Shown: positions 23,326 to 35,483, numbered from the stretch's first letter. The stretch: DNA of 64,000 nt from Pieris napi (GCF_905475465.1 NC_062253.1:3596001-3660000), one strand, 5' to 3'. The notes: generated by a model not told the origin, from the letters alone. Translations and numbers: made by a program.

Positions 23326-24177
23326 CAAAAATGACACATGAAAAAGTTTGTTTTTCTATTACTTGATAATATCACTTTTATCCTATCTCAGACAAGAACA
23401 AAAGATGTGGTGGACGAAAACTTTATAGTAACAATATGTACGATTTTCTTTTATTTTAATTCTTCTGTAATGTAGTCTATTTCAACTAATAAACAGTTAT
23501 AGTCTAACATAGAGTCGAGTATTATAGTATCTTTAAAGAACTGTCTGATAATACTAATACTTATGTACACAGTGTTCACTGGCACTTAAGCTTTACCGCT
23601 TATTCGCACTACACATAAAGTTGCTAAAACTACACTGCGAAAAGCTCTCACAGTAATCTACAAAAAAGTTGTATAAATAAAAAAGTAAGGCTTGTTTTTA
23701 TACGCAGGTTTTCTCCCTTCTTATTGACAGAACATATAACCATCCAGTTTTTGATGTAGAGCGTCAAGAGTTTTTTTAAATCTATTTATTGAAGTTTACT
23801 ACATCATACATAATATTATATCTACGGTGTATGTTTGTTACTTCTTTTTTATCTAAAATATATGACAATTTTGTTAAACATAAATGTTACAAACAATAAA
23901 AATTAGTAAAACAGCAATTTTTTGCTAAGCCGAAAAAAAATACCAGCAAAACATTGGCCCACTACCAAATATATCCAGTTCCGGGTATGTACTGTTTTAT
24001 CCGTTATAACCGCAAAGAATTCGAAAGAGAGGTGCCTGAACTCCTAGGTTCTTTTATAAACAGGAAATAAATAACGCGCGAATATTTGATGTATTCAACA
24101 GTACGCATCACTTACCAACAGTTGTTACAAAATAGGAATAAGTATGTTTCCGTGGTATATTATCTACTTAAAAAAAA
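23326..24177. other. gene-free AT-rich stretch
   Basis: Nothing recognisable beyond low-complexity AT sequence. Confidence 0.4.
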
Positions 24178-24703
24178 CAGTGGCGCTACAACATTTTTAG
24201 ATCAGCCTTGCGATTCTGTAACTCACTTTTCGAACTCACACAGCGGTTTTCACAGCGGCGGTCGCGCTCAACTCAGTCGTGAAGCAGTCATTTTATGATT
24301 TAGCATTCTGATAAGATCCCTCCTTGTAGTTTATTGTTTATCAGAATGCCATATCGTAAAATGACTGCTTTACGACTGATTTGAGCGCAAACGCCGCTCT
24401 GAAAACCGCTGTGTGAGTTCGAAAAGTGAGTTACAGAATCGCAGGGCTGGGCCTCAGACTTATGTATCTGTTTCATGATCATTTGTAAATCTAATAGGTT
24501 AGTCGATCGATGATTAGCCTCCTGTGCTTGACACGCCGTCGACTTTTTGGATCTAAGGCAAGCCGGTTTCCACACGATGTTTTCCTTCACCATTTGAGCG
24601 AATGTTAAAACGCACATAGACAGAAAGTCCATTAGTGCATAGCCGGGGATCGTAACTACGACCTCACGGATGAGAGTCGCACGCTGAAGCCACTAGGTCA
24701 ACT
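24178..24703 (-). mobile_element. SINE-1 carrying a palindromic hairpin element
   Basis: The SINE-1 3' end (CAGTGGCGCTACAACATTTT) lies at 24178-24203 and the rest at 24448-24703. Between them sits the 244-bp hairpin element 24204-24447. Read in the SINE direction the junction is CTGAGGCCCA then GCCCTGCG, the same point as in the plus-strand SINE at 35105-35483. Confidence 0.8.
24204..24447. repeat. palindromic hairpin element, copy 1
   Basis: Two ~110-base arms are near-complements of each other: GCCTTGCGATTCTGTAACTC at the left and its complement at the right. The spacer is ~25 bases and contains TAGTTTATTGTTTATC. It is non-coding and belongs to a family of seven copies in this window, probably a foldback-type MITE. 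The autonomous source is unknown. Confidence 0.85.
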
Positions 24704-25234
24704 TCCTTCATTTCTATCTACTTACAGACTCTAAGGAGATTTGAAGGAGTTTTGGAGTGTTTTTTATAAATAAATGTATAAGAGGAAAAAGAAACTTGTA
24801 AGGAATACAGTTTATGAGGGTCTTATTGGCCATAGATTTGTATCGGGTAAGTTACTAAGTTTACAATACCTGAAGCAATAAATTAGCGGTCGTAACTGCT
24901 TGCCTTGGGAACATCTGTTCACCTGGCTTTAATATTAAATGATTTAAATTATTCTGTCACTTTGTAAATATTGAATGATATTTAGAAATATTTATTTATA
25001 ACAGTACATATATATATATAATTAATAACTTACAATATAATATTCACCTAAGCTGTACATGTCTTTAAATAAATAAAAAGGCTTTATTGTTGTTTTACAC
25101 AGAGTAGTTTCGTGTGCCTAAAATTAATTTACTTATGACTACTATCTAAAAACACAGTTTGACTATTAACTAGAATTATAACTAATATACTAACAATTTT
25201 AATATCCATTGATTATCGTCAAACGGTAGTTCGG
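24704..25234. other. gene-free stretch
   Basis: No gene or clear repeat; contains a short TA microsatellite near 25009-25020. Confidence 0.4.
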
Positions 25235-25460
25235 TTACAACTTGTCTTCCGACAAAGGCCTCCCTAAAGCTCTCGAATCTTTTCTCATTTTTGCAGTGCG
25301 AGTCCATGTTGAATCCGCTATTTTCTTAACGTCATCCTCCCATCTCTTAGTCTGTCTTCCTCTATGTCTATTTCCGTCTAAAGGGTACCATTCTGTGATA
25401 AGTTTTGTCCATTTTTCTTGCTTTTCTCTCATCATATGCCCTGTCCACCTCCACTTCAGC
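25235..25460 (-). pseudogene. RTE-like LINE, C-terminal remnant
   Basis: The minus strand reads LKWRWTGHMMRE, then GRQTKRWEDDVKKIAD and TWTRTAKMRKD, the familiar end of RTE-type endonuclease/reverse transcriptases (W.GH..R ... GR...RW.DD). It is truncated, with no upstream reverse-transcriptase core. Confidence 0.75.
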
Positions 25461-25799
25461 TGTTTGTATGTTGTGTACATACACAAGAATACATATTCTT
25501 AAACTTGGTTTTACTTTTGATGTCTATTAATTTTTCTCGGTCTTTTCTTACATGTCTACATGTACATAAATATATAAACACTAAAACAAATTTTAAAAAT
25601 TTTGTTCCTGTGGTGCAGTACGCTTTATGCTGGCAGAATTTTTTATAGATATATCATTTATCTATACTAGACAAATATTAAAATTAACCACGTATATACA
25701 CGTATTCTCATCCTAAGACAGCCACTGCTAGAATAATAAAATTCATTTTAATATCACACCTTCGATATGTTGCTTCAAATATCTTTTGAACCAAATTTA

Positions 25800-26080
25800 T
25801 ACTGTTCAATCGTTAATTACCTATGCCATATCAGTCTGGGGTGATTTACAAATAGAAAAGAGACAGCGTAGTTTGCTTAAAATAAATAATATTACACAAA
25901 TTTCCAACACAACTATATTTTTTAATGGAAACCTCACCGTACGTAAACTTAACGTTCTAGAAATATAGAGGAAGCACAGACTTCTGCCATTTCTTAGCAA
26001 AAGGAGAAAAGATATAGTCGATACTTTTTCTATGAACCTTTCTAAAAAACAATTCGAAAAGCAATCGGTTATATTGTTTA
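25800..26080 (+). pseudogene. possible LINE reverse transcriptase C-terminal remnant
   Basis: The frame SLITYAISVWGDLQIEK followed by RKLNVLEI resembles the post-thumb region of non-LTR reverse transcriptases (..TY.I..WG..). Heavily decayed; the call is tentative. Confidence 0.35.
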
Positions 26081-27111
26081 ATAAAGTTAACAAAATACTT
26101 AATATTTACCCGCTTAGACTTCGGGTTGAAGCAACAAAAGCAAAAGGCTGCAGAAATTAAGTTATATATATGTGGAGGAATTAAAATTATTATTATACTG
26201 TATAGAAAAAGCAAAACGGCTTTTTTGTAGTGCAAGGGTATAAGTATAATATGCATATTTTCGTAACAGTATAAGGAAAATGTATTTAACTAAATACCCT
26301 ATTTTCTCATACAAACAAATTGAAATGAAAATGGTCGATATTTGCAAATTCATTCAAACTAGACGACGCGACGGTCAAATACGGCAACGTGCAAGTTCGA
26401 TAGGATTAAAAGAATACCTACGATGGGGACGTGAATATTATCGCTAAGTCCAATTGTGTCGAAATCATAACAAATTCAGAGTAGGGAGCATATGATTGTT
26501 TACAAATTGTGATTACACATTCAGACACACACAAACGCACATTTAGTATACTATTTACACTATATTAGTATTTATTATAATATTATTATATAAGTTATAG
26601 AGGTGGGTTATAAACAAGTAATTTGCTTAAAAAGGTTACACACCGTGTATAATTATACTAAATGTTTTTTTTAAAAACAAAATAATTTAACAAAATTTCA
26701 TATTACTAAATATAATTAGTAAGAACCATAAATGAGATATAGCCACATATGATTTTTGGTTAACTAATATAGTTGTGAATAGCACACAAATGGTATTTAC
26801 AATATTCTTAATCTACATAAAAATAATAGATAATAATTAAGAACGGATGAATATATACTAAAACAAAGTTTAATAGTTTGAGCCTCTGTGGCTGTGTACC
26901 TTTAACGCTGGCAGCATTTCCTTGCTGTATTACGATACTCAGTTATTGTATAAGCGGAATGTTAATGTAAGAAATTATATTTTTAAACCTAAACCCTGTT
27001 TCCAGTTTACAATTTAACGGATACCTAACTAAAGTCTTGTTTAATGTAAATAATATAAATACTTATATACAACAATGCAATTATAAGTTTATTTTTTGTT
27101 GCGTTAACTGA
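26081..27111. other. gene-free AT-rich stretch
   Basis: I see nothing beyond AT-rich sequence and short overlapping frames. Confidence 0.4.
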
Positions 27112-27236
27112 TTTTTTTTATAGAACATTCCAAACGGGCAGGAGGTATACCTGATGTTAAGTGATACCGTCCATAGACACTCAATGCCAGAGGGCGATGG
27201 CGTTGCTGGCCTTTTAAGAATTGATATGCTCTTTTT
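27112..27236 (-). mobile_element. family L1 LINE 3'-end fragment
   Basis: Shares AAACGGGCAGGAGG, GATGTTAAGTGATACCG and TGCCAGAGGG with the other family copies, read antisense. It directly abuts the SINE-1 copy that follows. Confidence 0.75.
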
Positions 27237-27242
27237 TTAAAC

Positions 27243-27501
27243 GAGCATTGTTGGCCAAGTGGCTTCAGCGTGCAACTCTCATCCCTGAGGTCGTAGGTTC
27301 GATCCCCGGCTGTGCACCAATTGACTTTCTTCTATGTGCGAATTTAACATTTGCTCGAACGGTGTCTGACATGTCTTAGACCCAAAAAGTCGACGGCGTG
27401 TGTGAAGGCTGATCACAAACTTGCTTATTAGATTTAAAAATGATCATAAAACAGATTCAGAAATCTGAGGCCAAGACCTAAAAGAGGTTCTAGCGCCACT
27501 G
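27243..27501 (+). mobile_element. SINE-1, well preserved copy
   Basis: The tRNA-like head has an A-box-like TGGCTTCAGCG and a perfect B box in GGTTCGATCCCCGGC. The shared body (AAAAAGTCGACGGCGTGTG) and the end TAGCGCCACTG follow. It should have an internal RNA polymerase III promoter by type. Confidence 0.85.
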
Positions 27502-28469
27502 ATTTTTATTTTCTTAAACGAACCTAGAATATATGAATTCCTCTTAACTCAGTCTTTTTTTTAAAAGGCGGTAATGAAGCCAGCGGGTCAGCGATAAAAG
27601 GTAACGTATTGCCGGTCGCGTTGCCTTCTTTTTATGAAGGTCTAATATTAAAACCCTGACTAGTTTAAAAATGTAAAGGTACAAATAGTGGAAGCATTTT
27701 TTCTACGTCGTGAGTATTCTTTCCAGTCCCTATTTCATAGAACACGAATACTCGTAAAAGTGAACCTAATTGAAATCATTATTTCAAGAGAGGGCACCCA
27801 ACATCAAGTGTATTCCAGAGTTTAACAACGTTATCAGTAAAGCCAGACCCCGGCCTGACGGGAACAAATTACACGAGAAATGCTTACTCATTCATTATAT
27901 CACTTTTAGTCTACGTAATATCGCTATCTGTTATTGTTGGACATTTTTTAGAGCACTGGTATTAAGAAAACTTGTATCGTATGAGTATTTAAAGATATTA
28001 TACATTGTCAAGGAGCGGAAAGAAGGCGAATAGAAGTAAGTACAAAGGATAGAAAAAGTACGAGTTTTAAGTGAAAACTTCTTTTACTATAAGACAAGTA
28101 AAGATAGTCGTCATTGTGAGCTGCCTTTATCTGCTTTCTTTTATACAACTAATAAATGGACTACTCGGTCAGTTCGTAGCAACTTAAAAAAACAAGTTGA
28201 AGAATTATTTTATATGCATTTGTTCTGACTGCTATTGTTACAGTGATACAAGCCACAGTGGTTTTCAAATGTTATATACAATTTACATTGTATTATTGTG
28301 TATAATACAAAAAAACAATAAAAATAACAATGCTTTAATAAAATCAGCTAAGGTAACAGATGTTACAATAAAAATAAATAAACTAAAGTAGAAATGGGCA
28401 TGGCAAGAAGAACAGAAAAGTAGAGCAAAAGTACTAAACTGGTGCCTAAGGTATAATACAATAAAACAA
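27502..28469. other. gene-free stretch
   Basis: Short unrelated frames only; no gene recognised. Confidence 0.4.
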
Positions 28470-28640
28470 TAAAAATAGGAAGAGGAAAAAGAGGAAGACA
28501 TATTTTAAGGTGGATAGACCAAATTAAAGAAACAGCTGGTGGTATAATGGCAGAGAGTAGCAAGTAATTGAAATAGAAACGTGATTAAATGCATGTATCT
28601 GAATTAAAAGGCTATTATTATTATTCTGTATAATAAATAA
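28470..28640 (+). pseudogene. RTE-like LINE 3' remnant
   Basis: The plus strand reads RGKRGRHILRWIDQIKETAG, comparable to the GR...RW.D.. end of RTE-type proteins. It runs into a TTATTATTATT tail, which is usual for 3' ends of such elements. Confidence 0.5.
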
Positions 28641-29168
28641 ATAAAAACTGGTAGTACGTGCGCAATTAATCTTTGTTTGTAAGCTCGTGATAAATAATGA
28701 GGTGTGTGAATACAGAAAGCATTTCCTACTTACGTATATAAGATAATTAAAGAAACAATTGCTATCTAAAGCCAATACCAATATAGGATAGTCACTTTAT
28801 TATGGAAAATTATAAATTATGGCGCGTTTCTACTGGAATCTGATTGGTCCAATGACAGATACTTGACATCGAAATACAACCTTTAATTGTTTCACAGTTA
28901 ATAATTTTCTTAACCAAAGTAAGAGAGAAAACACCACTAAATTAAACAGAAATATACTAATTAGCTACCTTACATGAAATATAGCAATTAAAAGCAATAC
29001 AAAGACAAAATAATAACAAAAGATTAAATGACCCTTGAAGGTTCATTTGTTTCACATAATCCTTGTTTATTTAGAGGCTTAACATCACAATGTTAAAGGC
29101 TGGCAATACAAGAAATTACGACTATACATGTGAAGCAACATGTAATATATTCTATATATTACCCCCCT
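28641..29168. other. gene-free AT-rich stretch
   Basis: No feature recognised. Confidence 0.4.
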
Positions 29169-29305
29169 AGTGGTGCCAACCCTTAGGTATGAGCCTCATT
29201 TATGTATTTGTTTCGTAATCATTTGTTTTTTCTAATAGTTAAGTAAGTATTCTGTGCCTGACACACGCCGACGACTATTTGGGTCTAAAGCGTCAGTGTC
29301 ACACG
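29169..29305 (-). mobile_element. SINE-1, partial copy
   Basis: Contains the 3' half only: TATGAGCCTCATTTATGTAT and the GACGACTATTTGGGTCTAAA block. The head is missing. Confidence 0.65.
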
Positions 29306-29469
29306 GCCAATACTGCTCCTTATTTATTAATATAGAAGAGGCATTGTAATATTATGACCGAGAAAATGCTTTCAGCATTAGAGGTGCGTAGGAAACTCTA
29401 ATGACAGTATTAGATACAGATCTAGGCCAGTTTTACCAGCTATATTTTTATATTTATTCTATATAAAGT

Positions 29470-29665
29470 TTAAAAATTAAGAGAGTGGCGGAGAGTTTAT
29501 TGCCAGTTCTTCTCTCCCACTCTACGCCCTTAATTTGAGAACTGGCAATTAATGTAAAATTAGATGCATTTCATATAATATATTTATTTTTGTAGGTTCA
29601 TAATCGTACATTTTGTTACCTATATGAATAAATGATTATTGAATTTAATTTGAATAAAAATACTT
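29470..29665 (+). mobile_element. LINE 3' untranslated tail (CR1-like)
   Basis: AGAGTGGCGGAGAGTTTATT and GCCAGTTCTTCTC match the 3' tail of the 47.8-50.6 kb LINE in outline but diverge downstream. The tail has a TTGAATTTAATTTGAA repeat instead of TTTGAG units, so it is a related subfamily. Confidence 0.6.
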
Positions 29666-29788
29666 ACAATGCAATGCAATGCCACTATCTAACAAAATGC
29701 TGATGAATTACGACGTCAACGAAATACGAGACCCACTTCGTTCTTTCAATATTCGCTGATCGCATTGTTAGAATTTACAAAAATACAT

Positions 29789-30064
29789 CAGTGGCGCTAC
29801 ACTTTTTAGGTCGGGGCCTCAGATTTCTGTATCTGTTTCATGATCAATTGTGAACCTAACCAGCAAGTAGGTGATCAGCTTCCTATGACACACGCCGTCG
29901 ATATTTTGGGTCTAAGGCAAGCCGGTTTCCTCACGATGTTTTCACCGTTCGATCGATTGTTAAATGCGCACATAAAAAGAAAGTCCATTGGTGCACAGCC
30001 GGGGATCGAACCTACGACCTCAGGGATGAGAGTCGCACGCTGAAGTCACTTGGCCAACATTGCC
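29789..30064 (-). mobile_element. SINE-1, full-length copy
   Basis: Minus-strand copy from CAGTGGCGCTACAC to the head. The tRNA-like part reads GGTTCGATCCCCGGC on the minus strand. Confidence 0.85.
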
Positions 30065-30358
30065 CCTTATAACTGTATTACAAAAAAAAGAATTATGTAT
30101 CTATCCTATTATGAATTTCTTAACAACCCCAAAGATTTAATTTTTTCCGAACTCGTTTTTCTCGTAATGGGAAAAGTTAATGCCTTTTTTCCTTGGCTCG
30201 GTTATCTACACAAAACTTCGAACAGAGTTAAACTTTTGGATTCACTTCCTTTTACTCTTTTTGCTGCAAGTTATTTGTGTCAAGTGAAGAAAGCACCTTC
30301 TTTCACAAGTTTCAAAGGATTTACAAAGTTTTTTCAATATGTGCGCAAATATAATTTG

Positions 30359-30600
30359 ACGACTCATTGGTCTAGTGGTTAGTGACCCCTGACTGCGAAT
30401 CCATGGGTCCCGGGTTCGATCCCCGGCTGAGACGAACATCGATGTGATGAGCATTTGGTGTTGTGCTTAGGTCTTGGGTGTTTTTATATGTATTTATATG
30501 TCTATCGATCTATAATATGTATGTATATCCGTTGCCTAGTACCCATAACACAAGCTTCACCAGCTTAGCATTGGACTAGGTAAATTGGTGTGAATTGTCT
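30359..30600 (+). mobile_element. SINE-2 (tRNA-derived) copy 1
   Basis: The head GACTCATTGGTCTAGTGGTT, then CCCGGGTTCGATCCCCGGC, is tRNA-like with clear A and B boxes. A distinct body follows: ATTTGGTGTTGTGCTTAGG, TATATCCGTTGCC, then CACAAGCTTCACCAGCTTAG. It is not a functional tRNA gene because the head runs directly into the SINE body and the same unit recurs at 34293-34532 and 36912-37149. Confidence 0.8.
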
Positions 30601-30615
30601 TTAGACAAAAAAAAA

Positions 30616-31245
30616 AGAATTAGATTTTTTTTCCAGCCCGCTTTTCGATATTTTAGTATGGTAAATAATAATGGCTTTAACTCTATACCATAAACAATAC
30701 AGATGGATGTTAGTTTTGTTATTACACTTGGTCTACGTTAGTTATTGTTATCTCCATTACTTCGTATTCTGTATAATAATAATGAAGATTTAAAGTGTGT
30801 TAATTATTACCCATATGTATTGCGCGTGATCTGGATTAATTGCAATATCGATTTTGCAATTATAATTAATACGCAACACAAATCTGTGTTGTAATCACAT
30901 TACTTTAATGTTAATTAATAGTCGATAATTTACGAGCCGACGGATTTCGCGCTTTAAACTACATTGAATGCAAAATAATTTCTAAGGTCCACCGCAGACA
31001 TAATAAGCAGTAACGAGTGTGAATTCCAGTACCTTATGAACAATGAATTCATCCATTACCTTTGTTGGATTTTGTTGTTTCGAAGTTACAAAACAAATAC
31101 AAAAACCAAATTACAGAATATAAAAGTAATACTTAATAATTGTAATTATAACACCGTTTTATCTAAAGCACTGTTCTGTCTCTTTTCCGTGTATTGTAAA
31201 AACCATTTGACAGAAAGAGATAAAAGGGTACTTTAATCCGATCAA
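30616..31245. other. gene-free AT-rich stretch
   Basis: No gene or clear repeat recognised. Confidence 0.4.
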
Positions 31246-31640
31246 TCCCTTTCCGAACGGCTTGATACCTTGGCATTGCATAGAGATATGGGGTCTTTCT
31301 GCATCTTCTACAGCATTAACTACGGAGAATGTTCAGAGAAGTTGTTAGGATTAATACCTGCAGCTGAGTTTCATCGTCAGACGTCGAGACAGAACGCGAA
31401 ATTTCACGCGTATCACTTCGACGTCCGTCGTTCTCAAACTAAGCGTTTCTTAAGGCAGTTTTGGCACTTTACTATGTGGAATCAGCTGCCCACAGAACTA
31501 TTTCCGAACTACTTAGGGTCTTTCAATAAAAGAGCGTGCCAATTTTTAAAAGGCTGGCAACGCACTTGCCTGCCCTCTAGCATTAATTGTCCATTTGCAT
31601 CATCATTTAACATCAGGCGAGCCTCCTGCCCATTTGCCTT
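31246..31640 (+). pseudogene. family L1 LINE: reverse transcriptase C-terminus, sense copy
   Basis: One open frame reads LALHRDMGSFCIFYSINYGE, GLIPAAEFH, then LPTELFPNYLGSFNKRACQF. This is the C-terminal end of a non-LTR (CR1/jockey-type) reverse transcriptase. The final ~130 bases are the complement of the antisense fragments at 6110, 27112, 50718 and 63846. The copy is 5'-truncated and not functional. Confidence 0.8.
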
Positions 31641-32299
31641 CTGCAAGGACACTGATTTACTTCTTTTATTAATAAGGGAATCGATGAATATTTTTTATAC
31701 ATTCATAAATGATTTTTCTAACAAAAAATAATATAGAAATCAGTACCAGTAGATCAAAAAGAATAATAAAAATATGATGTAGCAATATGAGTGTAAATTC
31801 CTATTAAGATTTCTATTATTTATTGTACCGCATGTGCGGCGGACTTAACTGGGCTGGAAAAGGGCTTATTGTCCTTGTTGAGTAATTATACTTGTATGAC
31901 ATAGTAGGCTGGTATTAACACTGAATTTAATTAAAATTGAAAACTTTATTATTGCGACTTTATAAGTAACCTAACCTAACTCCTATTTTAGGAAACATGA
32001 GAATTTAATTACTAAGGGCATAAAATCAAACCGCTGAGAGAAAAAGATTTGCGCCTCTATCACACCCCTGTCATACAATACTCGATTTCACTAATAATAT
32101 TTAGTAGTGTTCATATTTAGAAATTTTAAAATGGTGTGCAATTCGGGTTTGTACTATTCTAGGACAAAAAAACAGGCGAGTTTGACCAACCGTTGAGCAA
32201 ATAACAATTCGTATATAGTAAACAGAATATAGGTCATTTGTTTGTCTTTTTTTTAACTGCTTTAAATATGTACCACGTAATAATTGTTTTCTAGTTACG
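31641..32299. other. gene-free stretch
   Basis: No gene recognised. Confidence 0.4.
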
Positions 32300-32390
32300 A
32301 ACATCCCCAGTGTGGGGACTAGCGATATATGAATTCTGTCACAACCCTTTTGTCATAAATAAAGTTTTTATTATTATTATTATTATATGT
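32300..32390 (+). mobile_element. retroelement 3' end with (ATT)n tail
   Basis: A short GC-balanced block (CCCCAGTGTGGGGACTAGCG) is followed by CATAAATAAAGTTTTTATT and an ATT microsatellite. This is the look of a LINE or SINE 3' terminus. CCCCAGTGTGGGG is a small inverted repeat. Confidence 0.45.
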
Positions 32391-33353
32391 TATAAAAAAT
32401 ATTGTCAAAAACTTCAGTCTTACAAGACTGACTAAATCTGTATTTTAGATATTTTTTGTCATAATTACTACTATATAAAACTTAAATATTTTTTAAATTA
32501 TTCTTTATTTATAGAATATATCAATATTGAAAATAATTTTCAAAACTAGCTATAGTGACATAAAAGGACAAATCTGTGTAGTATATCTCAATAAAAACAA
32601 AAGAACAAACATATTATCTTTAAACGCGATTTCCAAAAATTCTTCTAAGAATTACGTATATTTACTTAGGATGCGATATATAGTGTATGTAATATAAGGG
32701 CTATTTGAATTTTAAGTTCTAGTTTTCCTTTTGGTGGTGAACAATCTAAATTCATTCAAAACATTTGGGTGGTTGAAATAGTTTGATTTAAAAATATTGC
32801 GGTAATAGAGCAAGATCCCAGGGCCGCCAGACGTCACGTATTTTCTGACGGATGAAATGTGGACGATTGGGTAGTGTTAGTATGTACTATGATCGTATGC
32901 CTACCTGCTAGCTTGGTCAAACGGCCAATTTCCAGGTATCAGGTAATCAAGGTACACAAAAACATTACTTACTTCACGTAAATTCTCATGGCTGATTTTT
33001 ATATATGTTTTCGAGTGTATAGTTAGAAATAAATTGTCAATACTCCCAGACACTTTCCGTCGGCCATATTGCTTAACAGACGCTTTAAGGGTCTCAAAAT
33101 AATTAGTCAACTTCACGTAAATTCTGACTCTCCATTTTTATATATGTTCATCCGACAACTATTATAAAAGCTTTGACAAGAAGACAGACCGATCCAAGGG
33201 GCCAATCATCCCCTAAACTAAATTTTAATATCTCTATGAGTGGGAGAGCATTATCTACGCGCATGAGACTGAGTGAGACCGACTGCGCTGTTAAAGCCAT
33301 GAAAATTACTTGAAAAATTATTATTATTCAAAAAGGGCAAGCAAAAGCCGTAT
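32391..33353. other. gene-free stretch with a short direct repeat
   Basis: CTTCACGTAAATTCT is repeated at about 32974 and 33111, each followed by a similar TTTTTATATATGTT. No gene seen. Confidence 0.4.
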
Positions 33354-33555
33354 AATATTTTGAAGAAAAATGAAGAGTACCAACAAGCATTTCACCCTTT
33401 TGGTACGTTGGATTTTGTTGGTGATGTAGATGAAGAAGAACGTGTATTCAACATAATACAAAAATTTATCTGTGATGTTTACAACGTTCCTGGAATAATT
33501 GATGTAGATGCTGCCAGACTACAGTTGTTTATCATTTACATACATGGTATCTGAT
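33354..33555 (+). pseudogene. fragment of a repetitive insect protein, origin uncertain
   Basis: The frame HPFGTLDFVGDVDEEERVF then YNVPGIIDVDAARLQLFI resembles a segment found in many copies in insect genomes within transposon-associated proteins. I do not recognise a domain. There is no start, splice context or continuation, so a decayed TE or retrocopy piece is likely. Confidence 0.35.
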
Positions 33556-34292
33556 ATAAATGAAGAATTCAATCGAAAGAATCGTTATAATTCTTAATAA
33601 TTTCATTATTTATTGAAAAAAGCATTTTGCTAAAATTTATTGCAAAAATATATAAAAACCTGTTAACAAGTTGTTACTACAGAACATTTTTCTTGGCAAT
33701 TTATCTAATAAAAACAGCTATCTTCTTAATTATTATCTCTTTTGACCTGTCTCACGGAAACATCCGTCTAACATGTATTGACACCTACAAATGTATCTAC
33801 AACGATGACGTCATTCCCGTAATCGCGCGTCGCGCGTCCCGTAGTCGAGGATGCTCCATAGGTTTAAGTGTAAGAAGAATGTAAGTCGTATTCAATTTGT
33901 GATAATTAACATCGGGGCTAAAGGGCTGTAGTTCTGGTTATGTTCACCTTTGCTCAATGATGGCAACTTTGGGTTTTCCCCCCAAATTTCGGAGGAATCA
34001 AGAACGCTTAGTAAGGTTATTTATTTAGGGGGCACTCTTATCAAGATTTGTTATATTATCTAAATGTATTTTAATTCATACTTGAAATTACATCTCAAAC
34101 CCATTGTACAATTAAAAAAGTAGGGGTTTTCTAAATATTTATTGGTATTTGATGTTGGTCTTACGGCGATTGTTTCGTAGGAGTTGGCATTACTTTGCTT
34201 CAAATTACAGACAACTGAATTGCTAATCAAATATTATATTAATACTTTTCCCTTTAAAAAAATGTAATGAAAACTATTTGTATATGTAATTG
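33556..34292. other. gene-free stretch
   Basis: No gene recognised; a short CG-rich patch (ATCGCGCGTCGCGCGTC) lies near 33822. Confidence 0.4.
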
Positions 34293-34532
34293 ACAATTCA
34301 CACCAAATGACTTAGTCCCATGCTAAGCTGGTGAAGCTTGTGTTATGGGTACTAGGCAAAAGATATACATACATATTATAGATAGATATACATATAAATA
34401 CATATTTAAACACCCAAGACCTAAGCACAACACCAAATGCTCATCGTATCGATGCTTGTCTCAGCCGGGGATCGAACCCGGGACCCATGGATTCGCAGTC
34501 AGGGGTACTAACTACTAGACTAATGAGCCGTC
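34293..34532 (-). mobile_element. SINE-2 copy 2
   Basis: Minus-strand copy. The tRNA-like head is at 34460-34532 (GCCGGGGATCGAACCCGGGA on plus) and the end near 34293 reads ATTCACACCAAATG on plus. Confidence 0.8.
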
Positions 34533-35104
34533 AAATTTCAAATATTCGATTTGACATAATAGACCAGTGCAGATAGCCTTTAAAAATAATAAAAAGTGAA
34601 AAAAATTACAGTAGGATGAAACCCATTAGAAAAGCAGGGGAATATTTGGTTTGGTTCAAAAATTATCGGCACTGGTCTATAAGTTTTCAACCTACACAAA
34701 GATTTTTTTCTGTAACGTCGTTTCGAAAAAATATTTCATACTACAACACAGATGTTGTCGAAAACAGTAAAGAATTGTACTTAATAATTCACCATTTTGC
34801 CCTGTCTCACGGGGGAAGCCGAGATTTGACAAGCGAACATTTAAGATATAATTAGGAAAGTTTCTTCCAAACTCAATATATTCAAATGGGGCACGCGGGA
34901 AATACAATTCTGCCTCGATTACAAGGGTCAACGTTGGCGGTTCAACAGTTTAATGTTTTTCGTAAATTTTCAAAGGGGAAAAACATGCCCGCTAAAATTT
35001 GTTTTTCTAGCGCTGTTTTTACTTTCTTTTGAAATATTTTTGTATTGTGTAGGCAGTGTCTAATTAATTTAACCTTTTTCTAATTCACTGATATTAATAA
35101 CACC
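34533..35104. other. gene-free stretch
   Basis: Short overlapping frames only. Confidence 0.4.
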
Positions 35105-35483
35105 ATTCAACATTCGATCGTTCGGTGAATGAAAACATCGTGAGGACCAACCTACTTGTCTTAAGAAAAATAAAAAATGATCTCTAAATGGATACAAAAA
35201 TCTGAGGCCCAGCCCTGCGATTCTGTAACTCACTTCACAAACTCACACAGCGGTTTTCGCATCGGCGGTCGCTCTCAAACCAGTCGTGAAGCAGTCATTT
35301 TATGATTTGGCATTCTGATAAACAATAAACTACAAGCAACTAGCACCTTTTCAGAATGCCAAATCATAAAATGACTGCTTCACGACTGATTTGAGAGCGA
35401 CCGCCGATGCGAAAACCGCTGTGTGAGTTCGTGAAGTGAGTTACAGAATCGCAGGGCAGACCTGGAAGGTTCTAGGGCCACTG
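35105..35483 (+). mobile_element. SINE-1, 5'-truncated, carrying a palindromic hairpin element
   Basis: SINE body at 35105-35210 (ACATCGTGAGGACC ... AATCTGAGGCCC) and SINE end at 35458-35483 (AGACCTGGAAGGTTCTAGGG). The 247-bp hairpin element lies between, at the same site and orientation as in 24178-24703. Confidence 0.8.
35211..35457. repeat. palindromic hairpin element, copy 2
   Basis: Arms of ~110 bases are near-perfect complements. The spacer contains AAACAATAAACTACAAGC. Both arms carry the variants GCATCGGCGGTCGCTCTC and CACTTCAC, shared with copy 4 and different from copies 1 and 3. Confidence 0.85.

Noticed and set aside
24086..24632. Frames sharing CDSVTHFSNSHSGF on both strands
   Set aside because: They are readings of the palindromic hairpin element; the same peptide appears at 57371-57598 for the same reason.
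30361..30433. tRNA gene candidate with good A and B boxes
   Set aside because: It is the head of SINE-2: the same head plus body recurs at 34293-34532 and 36912-37149, and the arms do not pair cleanly.
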